A stretch of 64,000 bases of DNA from Bin55 sp009840545 (GTDB lineage: Bacteria > Pseudomonadota > Gammaproteobacteria > Pseudomonadales > Azotimanducaceae): assembly GCA_965208815.1 (NCBI GenBank), contig OZ242357.1, positions 868,001 through 932,000 on the forward strand. The letters run 5' to 3'. The position numbers were made by a program, and so were the translations under genes. This document shows positions 16,520 through 23,945 of the stretch, in pieces. The notes below the pieces were generated by a model. It worked only from the letters and a program-made list of their open reading frames with translations. It did not search any database and was not told the origin of the DNA. Positions within the stretch are counted from its first letter, which is position 1, and each line of letters starts with the position of its first letter.

Positions 16520-17476
16520 TTACGAGTATTGGACCAACCACTTCGACTCCTGTCCATCTGGCAGATGTTTTGGTATCTCATTTTGAAATCGGCATACACG
16601 CTGCTTTTTGTCTCTCTCCTTCTCGTAAAGTGCTAACACTCTGACTTCGATGGTCTCACGCAAAGGAGCATTGGGGCGAGTGTGAGGATCCTCAATGGCT
16701 CCGTGGTACACACAACGCAGATTGGGTTGCGTACACCTCGAATCATATTGCTTGAACACCAGCATCTCATTCGATCGCATGCGCGGGAAGTGAAACCATT
16801 GTTGGTTTTCATTGAATGCGAGACGATAGCTCACCAATCGATTCCGATGCATGGTTTGATTCCAAGAATCGGCACAGATCATGTCCTTTGGATCCACACT
16901 TGCTGGATCGCACAACGAGAGAGGCATTACTTCTATTGTTTGACGTTTGACGGAGCTACACCACAAATTGAAGACTTGGAAATGGCACCCATCAACTAGG
17001 TTCTTCCAGTTTGGTTCCGAATAAGGGGTTACGTCTGAGTGGATTCCTCCATATACGCCTTCACTACCGTTTGGTGTGGGTCTTGCGCTTTTTGGATGGT
17101 CGACAGGAAGACCAGCGTAGCCATTTCGATACTGGTGTTGCGTAACGGTGACAGAGTCGCAGCTCGTTAGCGATTGGACGATCCGTGCACATTCCGAGTA
17201 GAAGAGGTTAGTAACCTCGTCTTGATCAAGTAGGTTGTGTACTGCGCTTCTAAACTTGATGAGCGTGAATCCATTTCGCAAAAGTGTTGGTTGCGGCTGC
17301 GCGTGCCTAGCGTCAAACACCCGAATCCTTCTTCGTTCATACATGGAACGTCGTTCGGATGGATCGCTTACAGACTCATGCGGCGGCATACGAAATCCTC
17401 TGTATCGGCGATTAGCGAAATTTCCATACGTTTCCGTGAATGGAAGTTCTCTGGTGCTAATCGGTACTTCGTTCAC
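16520..17476 (-). CDS. CmcJ/NvfI/AsaB-family oxidoreductase
   Basis: About 318 residues resembling the CmcJ/AsaB/gibberellin-desaturase-like family. Most of these are putative iron/2-oxoglutarate oxygenases of secondary or catabolic metabolism. Recognisable positions are RRIRVFDAR with PTLLRNGFTL, GIHSDVTPYSE (possible metal histidine and aspartate), PLSLCDPASVDPKDMI, WFHFPRMRSNEMLVFKQYDS, and PLRETIEVRVLAL near the end. Start is a GTG at 17476 with no strong ribosome site, so the N-terminus is uncertain. It is probably transcribed into the lactonase gene. Substrate unknown. Confidence 0.75.
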   Translation of the reverse strand: MNEVPISTRELPFTETYGNFANRRYRGFRMPPHESVSDPSERRSMYERRRIRVFDARHAQPQPTLLRNGFTLIKFRSAVHNLLDQDEVTNLFYSECARIVQSLTSCDSVTVTQHQYRNGYAGLPVDHPKSARPTPNGSEGVYGGIHSDVTPYSEPNWKNLVDGCHFQVFNLWCSSVKRQTIEVMPLSLCDPASVDPKDMICADSWNQTMHRNRLVSYRLAFNENQQWFHFPRMRSNEMLVFKQYDSRCTQPNLRCVYHGAIEDPHTRPNAPLRETIEVRVLALYEKERDKKQRVCRFQNEIPKHLPDGQESKWLVQYS

Positions 17477-17647
17477 GCCATTGACAACGCAAAGCGATTT
17501 TCAAACCCTGTATGTGTGAACACGTTGCGTGCAAGCAGGTTGAATGTATGGATTCGCTTACGAACTACCATGGATTGAGTCAACTAGGACTTGGAACTGC
17601 TAAGACTTGCAGCAACGAGTAGTGCAAACCTTGTACGTTCAATCGCT

Positions 17648-18238
17648 TCAGGAAGAATTGGGCGTGGGTTCCTTGTCTTTACTAGCTTCTTCGGAGATTG
17701 CCGGTTTCCGGTTGAATGCTCGAACGTACTTCTGAGATACACCACCTTTTGGTTGAAGTGTCACGGTAGCAATCATGTTGCCCTCTCTATCGAGTTTGAT
17801 GAGGTGCCTGACTGAACGAGAAGTCGATCGGTAGAACTCGGTGAGACGCGTCTTCTTCCATTTGGTGGTTCTACCATGGACTTTTCCGACATTGAACTCA
17901 CGCTCCATGCCGTTGACGCACGAAACGGTTATCTTGTCTTCGCTCGCTTCTAGCGTCAACTCGCTGCAATCCAAAATAAGAGGTACCTTCAGTCCAGCAG
18001 CGCCTGAAGCTGGTGAGGAACCGCCGCCTGGTAGTGGTGTCAATATGCCTCCGCCTCCAATGTAACCTCGAAGTCCCTGACCAGCTCTGCGATTTTTCTT
18101 TATGGGAGGTTGCAGTTCCTTGGTCAATTCTTCATCGAGAGTCCACGTTCCCGTCAATTTAGGCGACTCGGACCATGCATTAGTAGACATCAGAACCACA
18201 AGGCAGGTGGAAATCGTTAAGGCAAGATGCTTCGTCAT
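17648..18238 (-). CDS. Secreted protein of unknown function with WTLDEE-type domain
   Basis: A 196-residue protein that I do not recognise. Residues 1-23 form a clear signal peptide (LALTISTCLVVLMSTNAWS, cleavage likely after AWS). The mature N-terminus LTGTWTLDEE is followed by a Gly/Pro/Ser-rich linker (residues 50-80), two cysteines (DCSEL, VSCVN) and a C-terminal beta-rich part ending in a charged tail. The opening resembles LTGSWILDEE of the lipoprotein at 33596-34126, and both keep a basic stretch and a YxxxFxR-like ending. It is divergent from hspQ with a 44-base gap. Confidence 0.6.
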   Translation of the reverse strand: MTKHLALTISTCLVVLMSTNAWSESPKLTGTWTLDEELTKELQPPIKKNRRAGQGLRGYIGGGGILTPLPGGGSSPASGAAGLKVPLILDCSELTLEASEDKITVSCVNGMEREFNVGKVHGRTTKWKKTRLTEFYRSTSRSVRHLIKLDREGNMIATVTLQPKGGVSQKYVRAFNRKPAISEEASKDKEPTPNSS

Positions 18239-18282
18239 AGAATTTGGTCGACCGTAACCAGACTAGACTCAATAATAACGCT

Positions 18283-18594
18283 ATGCAGACAAACTTGCGA
18301 TTCCATGCGGGTCAGATCGTCACGCACCGTAGATTTTCTTATCGTGGGGTGATCTATCTATGCGACGAACAGTTTGAGTCGACCGACGAATGGTACGAGC
18401 AAATGGCGATTTCGCGCCCGCCAAAGGATCGCCCCTGGTACGGAGTACTAGTCGACAATTCGTTGCATACGACATACGTGGCAGAGAGGAACCTCTCACT
18501 GAGTGAGGACAAGTCGCAGGTGAACCATCCAGACCTAGGATTTTATTTCGACCAGTTCGACGGCTTGGAATACAGGGTTCGCGTCATGAACTGA
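18283..18594 (+). CDS. hspQ: HspQ heat-shock protein
   Basis: A 103-residue protein matching HspQ (YccV): the start FHAGQIVTHRRFSYRGVIY, WYEQMAISRPPKDRPWYGVLVD, and HTTYVAERNL with NHPDLGFYFD. In E. coli HspQ binds hemimethylated DNA and acts as a specificity factor for Lon protease. The ATG at 18283 is the family start; a longer frame upstream has none of the family pattern. No convincing sigma-32 promoter could be fixed in the short divergent gap to the secreted protein. It is convergent with kdsD, 17 bases away. Confidence 0.93.
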   Translation: MQTNLRFHAGQIVTHRRFSYRGVIYLCDEQFESTDEWYEQMAISRPPKDRPWYGVLVDNSLHTTYVAERNLSLSEDKSQVNHPDLGFYFDQFDGLEYRVRVMN

Positions 18595-18611
18595 CTAACA
18601 CTTCATGTATT

Positions 18612-19601
18612 TCAGAGTCCGGCGGCAACCAAGTCTTGCATTCGGACAAGTCCTAACGGTCGTTTGTCCTCGAGAATGACAATTGAAGTGATTCTGTCTC
18701 GTTGCATTTGCTCTAAACACTCGATGGCTTTGGTTTCGGGCGAAGCCGAACCATGAGTCACCGACGGAAGATCGGTGCCCCTCCTACTAAGACTAAAGCA
18801 GGCGCGAGCGTCAAGTTCGGCAATTGGTTCTGAACGCTCCATCAAGCGCCTAATGTCGCCGTCGGTCAACAGACCGAAGTAGTCTCCAGCTTCATCAATC
18901 AACAAGACCAATCCGAGTCCTTTTGATGAAATTTCGTATATGAGCTCGGAAGAAGACGAACTGAGTGAACGAAGAGGTAGAGCATCTCCCGTAATCATCA
19001 GGTCGCGCACTTGAAGCAATAGACGTCGACCAAGTGTGCCGTGAGGATGAAATTGCGCAAAGTCCTCGGCGGTTAGTCCCTTCCTTCGTTGAACGCAAAT
19101 AGCTAGCACGTCGCACACACTCATACTCGTAATTGAGCTCGTTGTTGGTGCCAAGTTCCATTCGTCGATTTCCGGAAGGTGGGGTATATGAAGTGCAATA
19201 TCGGAAATTTTTTCTAGGCGAGAGTCGGGTTCTGTGAGTGTAATTACAGTCCCTGCTGACACTTGCTTGAATTGTCGCGCGAATTCTATGGTCTCTTCGT
19301 TGCCTCCGCTCTTCGAAATTGCGAGCATCGCCGCACCCTTCTCTACGATGCCAAGATCTCCATGCAGTGCTTCGACAGGGTGAACAAATGCAGCTCGAGT
19401 TCCCGTACTCGAGAACGTGGCTGCCGCTTTCTGGCCAACAAGACCACTCTTTCCAAGTCCAGTGACAACCAGAATTGACGACAAGCTTGATACCGCATCA
19501 ACAGCCCTTCCAAATTCGGAATTCAGTTCAGAGGAAGTAGACAACATGGCGTTAGCGTAGACTTGCAGCATTTGCTTCGCTTGTTCTTCGTCTCTAGACA
19601 T
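18612..19601 (-). CDS. kdsD: Arabinose-5-phosphate isomerase (KdsD/GutQ family)
   Basis: A 329-residue enzyme that interconverts ribulose-5-phosphate and arabinose-5-phosphate, the first step of Kdo synthesis for LPS. The N-terminal SIS domain holds VVTGLGKSGLVGQK, HPVEALHGDLGIV and AISKSGGNEET. The latter third has a CBS pair (VRDLMITGDALP ... GLLTDGDIRR, then RITSIVILEDKRPLG). The usual neighbours kdsC, lptC and lptA are absent, so this is a stand-alone copy. KpsF/GutQ paralogues look alike; KdsD is the default for a single chromosomal gene. Confidence 0.92.
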   Translation of the reverse strand: MSRDEEQAKQMLQVYANAMLSTSSELNSEFGRAVDAVSSLSSILVVTGLGKSGLVGQKAAATFSSTGTRAAFVHPVEALHGDLGIVEKGAAMLAISKSGGNEETIEFARQFKQVSAGTVITLTEPDSRLEKISDIALHIPHLPEIDEWNLAPTTSSITSMSVCDVLAICVQRRKGLTAEDFAQFHPHGTLGRRLLLQVRDLMITGDALPLRSLSSSSSELIYEISSKGLGLVLLIDEAGDYFGLLTDGDIRRLMERSEPIAELDARACFSLSRRGTDLPSVTHGSASPETKAIECLEQMQRDRITSIVILEDKRPLGLVRMQDLVAAGL

Positions 19602-19663
19602 AGGTCGTGGTGCGTTGTCCTTAAATTTGTTATTGGTTAGGAGCCGAAGAACTCAAGCTCTTA

Positions 19664-20785
19664 CTAGAGTGAATGGTTCAAGAACACAGACGCTGCGTTG
19701 TCCCAGAAAATCTTGCGTTTGCTGGATTCATGAAGAGGCTGTTGCTCCAAGTCCGCCATACCGTTGGGCCACGTACCATCTGGGTGAGGGTAGTCGGTAT
19801 TGAAAGTTAGGTAGTCGTCTCCCACCAAGTCGCAAACTGCAGGAAGTGTCATTTCATCTCCTCTGCAAGCCACAAGAAAATTGCTCTTAAAGTATTCGGT
19901 TGGACGTTTCTTCAATTTGGGATGTTCAGCATTGCCAGAAAATTCCCAGTGTTGTTCCATTCTTTGAAGCCAATAGGGCAACCATCCCGCATCCGCTTCG
20001 ACGTGAACGATTTTCAACTCAGGATGGTCTTCGATAGTCCCGTACCAAATAAGACTCATCATGGCGACCATGGCTTCAAATGGGTGAGCAATGATGTGAC
20101 CGGAAGTGTGCGTATCCATTCTCTCACCGTACGAAGGCCAATAAGGAGATCCTGAGTCATGCAAACAAATAGGCAACTGTAGTTCTTCCAAAGTTGACCA
20201 GAGCGCTTCATTCTCTTCGTGATACAGGTTTCTGCCCTCGACAGGATTTGGTCTCACATAGAAGCACGTTGCACCTAACTCGGCCGCTCTTATCGCTTCT
20301 TCTTCCGCAAGCTTTGGATCCTGCATCGGCAACATCGCAGCCATTAACAATCGTTCCGGATCGGACCGACAATACTCCAGGCTCCAGTCGTTGTATGCAC
20401 GACAAATCGCAGCCAATAGTTCGTGGTCGTGAAACTCTTTGCCTAGCAACTGACCCCCTACAGTTGGGTAGATCACTTGTAGATCTACGCCTTGTTCATC
20501 CATATCTCGTAATCGAGAAGCTGGACTAAAACCGGCTTCTCGAGAGGACTTGAACCTCTTCATTCCTTCTTGAACAGCGCTTAGAAACTCCGGCGAATCC
20601 ATCGGATAAGATCCCGTTTGTCGGGTGATTGGTTCACCCTCCACGAGTAGCATTCTTCTGCCGTTTGTGTACATTTCTGTTCTAGGTGCCCTGTCCGCAA
20701 ATGCGGGATCTATGTATTCCTGCCAAATTGACGGAGGCTCCATTTGATGTGCGTCGGTATCCAGAACTTGCAGGCCATTCCTCAC
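19664..20785 (-). CDS. Amidohydrolase_2-family protein (copy 2)
   Basis: A 373-residue TIM-barrel protein of the same family as 10661-11917 and 27736-28926. It starts with LDTDAHQMEPPSIWQEYIDPAF, then LPICLHDSGSPYWPS, KIVHVEADAGWLPYW, and the C-terminal NTDYPHPDGTWPNG metal loop. The GTG at 20785 sits 8 bases after GGAGG. It is divergent from the 2-hydroxyacid dehydrogenase across a 188-base gap likely to hold both promoters. Substrate unknown; family members include decarboxylases of ACMSD/OHCU type and esterases. Confidence 0.85.
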   Translation of the reverse strand: MRNGLQVLDTDAHQMEPPSIWQEYIDPAFADRAPRTEMYTNGRRMLLVEGEPITRQTGSYPMDSPEFLSAVQEGMKRFKSSREAGFSPASRLRDMDEQGVDLQVIYPTVGGQLLGKEFHDHELLAAICRAYNDWSLEYCRSDPERLLMAAMLPMQDPKLAEEEAIRAAELGATCFYVRPNPVEGRNLYHEENEALWSTLEELQLPICLHDSGSPYWPSYGERMDTHTSGHIIAHPFEAMVAMMSLIWYGTIEDHPELKIVHVEADAGWLPYWLQRMEQHWEFSGNAEHPKLKKRPTEYFKSNFLVACRGDEMTLPAVCDLVGDDYLTFNTDYPHPDGTWPNGMADLEQQPLHESSKRKIFWDNAASVFLNHSL

Positions 20786-20973
20786 GATTCAGTCCTCCAT
20801 GTACAGTCCGTCGTTTAGGCGCAGACTGTACCGGTTAAGTTGTACTGCCAAATTTTGCACTAATTCGAATCGGGCAGGTTTGTCGCACCGCTTTCGGCGA
20901 ATAGATTGGCATTCATCATTACACTTCACTACCACAAGAAGCTTAAATGCACGTGTAAAGGCAATAGTGATCT

Positions 20974-21936
20974 ATGAAGATTTTGGTTATTCCGGGATTG
21001 ACTCTACCGCCCCTCACCGAACGACAACGTGAACGGATACTTGATGCCTGCCCACAAGCTGAGATATCCGAGGCAAACGGAACAAAAGCTTTGATTCACG
21101 CCGAGAGTGCGGAAGTGATTTTTGGTCTGATTAACGAGGAAATATTCACGCGATGCCGAAATCTCCGATGGGTACATGCAACCGCTTCCGGCATCGACAT
21201 GTTCTTGTTTCCTGAATTCGTCAATAGCCCCGTTCTACTGACGAGTGAGAAAGGGCTAGTTGGAAGTCATCTGGCAGATCATGCTTTCAGCCTTCTATTG
21301 ATGTTGACCCGCCAAACTGCTCGAGCCTATGCATTGGGCTCCGACGCCTGGTCCAACCGTGCACAACTGAGAGCGCGTCAGTTTGAACTCACCGGGTTGA
21401 CGATGGGATGCTTTGGTTTTGGTGGGACCGGAAGAGAGATTGCCAAGCGTGCGGTCGCTTTTGGTATGAAAGTCATTGCATTGGATTGTGATCCAGTTAA
21501 CTCTTCTCCTGAAGTGGCCAACGTCATGAATACCAGTCAGTTTGAAGATTTCCTGAAGATGTCCGATGTGATCTCAATTTGCTGCCCGCTCACGCCGGAA
21601 ACTCGAGCCAAGTTCGATTCTCGCGCATTCTCGACGATGAAGGAAAATGCAATCCTGGTGAATGTGACTCGAGGAGAAGTTTTGGATGAGGAATCGTTGG
21701 TAGAAGCACTGCGCCTCGGGAAGATTGCTGGGGCAGCATTGGACGTGGTACCGGGAGAACCAATTGGGTACGACCATGCTCTGTGGAGCATGAACAACGT
21801 GGTCATGTCGCCCCACACCGCAGGGGCGAGCCAATTCAGGTCGGAACGAAATGTACAGAGGTTTTGTACAAACTTGAAACACTTTGTGAAGGGGGACAAA
21901 TTGGAAGGCCTGATCAACAAGAAACGGGGTTACTAG
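20974..21936 (+). CDS. D-2-hydroxyacid dehydrogenase (NAD-binding)
   Basis: A 320-residue member of the D-isomer 2-hydroxyacid dehydrogenase family (GhrA, SerA and phosphonate dehydrogenase-like). The dinucleotide motif GCFGFGGTGREIAKRA is followed by the acidic second strand VIALDCD, suggesting NAD. The catalytic triad is visible as arginine in NVTRGEVLDEE, glutamate in DVVPGEP and histidine in SPHTAGAS. It reduces or oxidises a small 2-hydroxy acid. The VOC gene begins one base after its stop, so the two form an operon. Confidence 0.9.
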   Translation: MKILVIPGLTLPPLTERQRERILDACPQAEISEANGTKALIHAESAEVIFGLINEEIFTRCRNLRWVHATASGIDMFLFPEFVNSPVLLTSEKGLVGSHLADHAFSLLLMLTRQTARAYALGSDAWSNRAQLRARQFELTGLTMGCFGFGGTGREIAKRAVAFGMKVIALDCDPVNSSPEVANVMNTSQFEDFLKMSDVISICCPLTPETRAKFDSRAFSTMKENAILVNVTRGEVLDEESLVEALRLGKIAGAALDVVPGEPIGYDHALWSMNNVVMSPHTAGASQFRSERNVQRFCTNLKHFVKGDKLEGLINKKRGY

Positions 21937-21937
21937 G

Positions 21938-22330
21938 ATGGTCGATGCCCCCTCTGTTATCGTTTCACCGTTGCTTTGGGTAGACGATATTGCGAAGTCA
22001 GTAGATTTCTATGAACGACTTGGTTTCAGCGTTTTTGAAACGTGGTCGCCCGATGGCAAACTGATGTGGTGCAGCATGAAGCTCGACCAAGCGGAGATCA
22101 TGTTGCAACAGAGTACGAACGAAGAAAGTGAGAGTTTCCATAGTCGTACCCGTCAAGAAATAGAGCTTTACTTCATCTGCGACGATGTGGATTCGCTCCA
22201 TATTTCGTTTGAGTCAAACGGATTGAGAGCGAGTACGCCAAGAACGGCGTTCTACCCAATGAAACAGACATTCTTGAAGGATCCGGATGGGCGAACGATC
22301 TGCTTCGAAACTCTCGTCTCCCGCTCGTAG
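21938..22330 (+). CDS. VOC (glyoxalase/bleomycin-resistance-fold) protein
   Basis: A 130-residue single VOC domain. The opening SPLLWVDDIAKSVDFYERLGFSV and the ending FLKDPDGRTICFET are typical of the superfamily, which uses paired beta-alpha-beta-beta-beta units around a metal or ligand pocket. The substrate cannot be derived. It sits one base after the hydroxyacid dehydrogenase stop. Confidence 0.85.
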   Translation: MVDAPSVIVSPLLWVDDIAKSVDFYERLGFSVFETWSPDGKLMWCSMKLDQAEIMLQQSTNEESESFHSRTRQEIELYFICDDVDSLHISFESNGLRASTPRTAFYPMKQTFLKDPDGRTICFETLVSRS

Positions 22331-22518
22331 GCCGACATGAAAAAGAGCTTCCTCGCGCTTCCGACCCAATAACTCCTCAGGATTTCTCGACTCGTCTTCC
22401 CATGTAGCACTAGTCGTGTTAACATAGTGTTGCCCAACGCTCTATCTGCTGGGAACTTCCGATGTTTCGGATTGGCTTGGATAGTGCGGAATGGTTAGGT
22501 AGTTTGAGGGACAATCTC

Positions 22519-22830
22519 ATGAAGATACGAACACTCGGTATGGCAATCGTAGTAATTGCGTTTCTCGCTGGTTGTGCAGGTGGAAATGGTGGCGATGCAG
22601 ACTACTCCGATACTGAAGAAATGACTGATTTGGAGGAACCATCCGCAACAGGTATGACCGATCTCGAAGAGAGTGAATCCATGGACGATGGTGACACCAC
22701 CGAGATGACTGATGTCGAAGAGAGTGAATCCATGGATGATGGAGACACCACTGAGATGACCGATGTCGAAGATGCCGAATCGGTTGAAATGACCGATGTT
22801 GAGGAAAGCGAAGACATGGGTGACGAGTAG
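22519..22830 (+). CDS. Small acidic repeat lipoprotein
   Basis: A 103-residue predicted lipoprotein that I cannot assign to a family. The ATG at 22519 gives a type II signal peptide (MAIVVIAFLAGCAG) with cysteine in the lipobox L-A-G-C. The mature part is almost wholly acidic and repetitive: units of 11, 17, 17, 11 and 13 residues each begin MTD(L/V)E, with the 17-residue form MTDVEESESMDDGDTTE. An upstream in-frame ATG at 22462 is less likely. Net charge is strongly negative. A cell-surface, metal- or cation-binding role is conceivable but not shown. Confidence 0.75.
   Translation: MKIRTLGMAIVVIAFLAGCAGGNGGDADYSDTEEMTDLEEPSATGMTDLEESESMDDGDTTEMTDVEESESMDDGDTTEMTDVEDAESVEMTDVEESEDMGDE
22621..22827 (+). 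repeat. In-frame tandem repeats inside the lipoprotein gene
   Basis: ATG codons of the repeat start recur at 22621, 22654, 22705, 22756 and 22789. The spacings are 33, 51, 51 and 33 bases, all multiples of three. The two 51-base units are nearly identical at the protein level and differ at a few third positions, so copy number could vary between strains. Confidence 0.85.
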
Positions 22831-22970
22831 ACCGTATTCTTTGTCCACTCGTCTTGATGGGTCGATACAGTAGCGACTCTCACAAATTCAGATTTTCTTG
22901 ACAAATCAGCGGGTCTGCAGGATATGCCGGACTCCTTGGATACGCTTGTCGATTAATTTTTCAACCTTTG

Positions 22971-22996
22971 AGCATGCGTACTAGTGCCTGCATGCT
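22971..22996. repeat. Inverted repeat AGCATGC-n12-GCATGCT
   Basis: Two 7-base arms (22971-22977 and 22990-22996), each containing the palindrome GCATGC, spaced 19 bases start to start in the gap between the lipoprotein and the PHP gene. No T-tract follows, so it is not a rho-independent terminator. It may be an operator or chance. Confidence 0.4.
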
Positions 22997-23092
22997 GATG
23001 CTTCCTTAGCGTCGTTTACTCCTCACATTGAGGGCGCTTGTTAGAATCAACAGATTCACGTTCTCGCGGGCGGCCAACTGACGGCGTTAAAC

Positions 23093-23917
23093 ATGTTGGA
23101 CTCTGAGTTCAAGCACAACTTTCATACTCATACATTCCGTTGCAAACACGCACGCGGGGAAACAACTGACTACTGTCAGCATGCCGTAGATCTGGGTATG
23201 GAGACCATTGGATTCTCGGACCACTCCGCATTGCCAGACAATCGCTGGATTTCGGCAAGAATGGACTATTCCGAGCTAGAAGGATATGTCGCGGCGGTAA
23301 ATCGGGCCAAGCTGGAATATCCTTCACTGCGGATATTGCTTGGAATGGAATGTGAATATATTCCAAAATTCCATGCGTTTTACGAAGATGAACTCTTCGG
23401 TCAGCATGAGTTCGAGTATCTGGTGGGCGGTCCGCATTTCTTCACCGACGATTACGGAAACTGGCACGGTGCCTATAGTGGGGCAGTAGACTCCAAAGCG
23501 CTAGGTCATTACGGCAAGTACGTGCAAGCGATGATTGCGAGTGGTTTGTTCGCATTTATCGCACATCCGGATTTATTCGGAGTTTGCTATCGAAAATGGG
23601 ATGCAGATACGATTTCTTGTAGTCGTGACATTCTCGCTGCTGCGGAAGAGCATGATGTGGGTTTGGAGATCAATGCGTTGGGGCTCGCAAAAATCGCGCG
23701 CAAGAAACCCAACAATCCGTATCCTCTGTATCCTTGGTTGCCATTTTGGGAACTGGCGACCGAATACGAAGTGAAGACAATCGTAAACGCGGATGCACAC
23801 CGACCTGAAGACCTGATAAGGAAGACAGGTGCGGCGACCTCAATACAACAAAAACTTGGTCTAGACGCTATGGATCACACGCTGATCGGGTTGCCGTCGC
23901 AACCTCAGACGGCTTAG
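23093..23917 (+). CDS. PHP-domain phosphoesterase, histidinol-phosphatase-like
   Basis: A 274-residue PHP protein. The metal motifs are NFHTHTFRCKHA, GFSDHSALPD, LLGMECEY and FIAHPDLFG, ending with VNADAHRPED. This is the arrangement of HisK-type histidinol phosphatases and related phosphoesterases. No other histidine-biosynthesis gene lies nearby, so histidinol phosphate as substrate is only a possibility. The ATG at 23093 follows a 262-base gap. The molybdenum hydroxylase gene starts 28 bases after its stop. Confidence 0.85.
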   Translation: MLDSEFKHNFHTHTFRCKHARGETTDYCQHAVDLGMETIGFSDHSALPDNRWISARMDYSELEGYVAAVNRAKLEYPSLRILLGMECEYIPKFHAFYEDELFGQHEFEYLVGGPHFFTDDYGNWHGAYSGAVDSKALGHYGKYVQAMIASGLFAFIAHPDLFGVCYRKWDADTISCSRDILAAAEEHDVGLEINALGLAKIARKKPNNPYPLYPWLPFWELATEYEVKTIVNADAHRPEDLIRKTGAATSIQQKLGLDAMDHTLIGLPSQPQTA

Positions 23918-23945
23918 ACATCAAGCTACTCAAGGAACAAGACAA

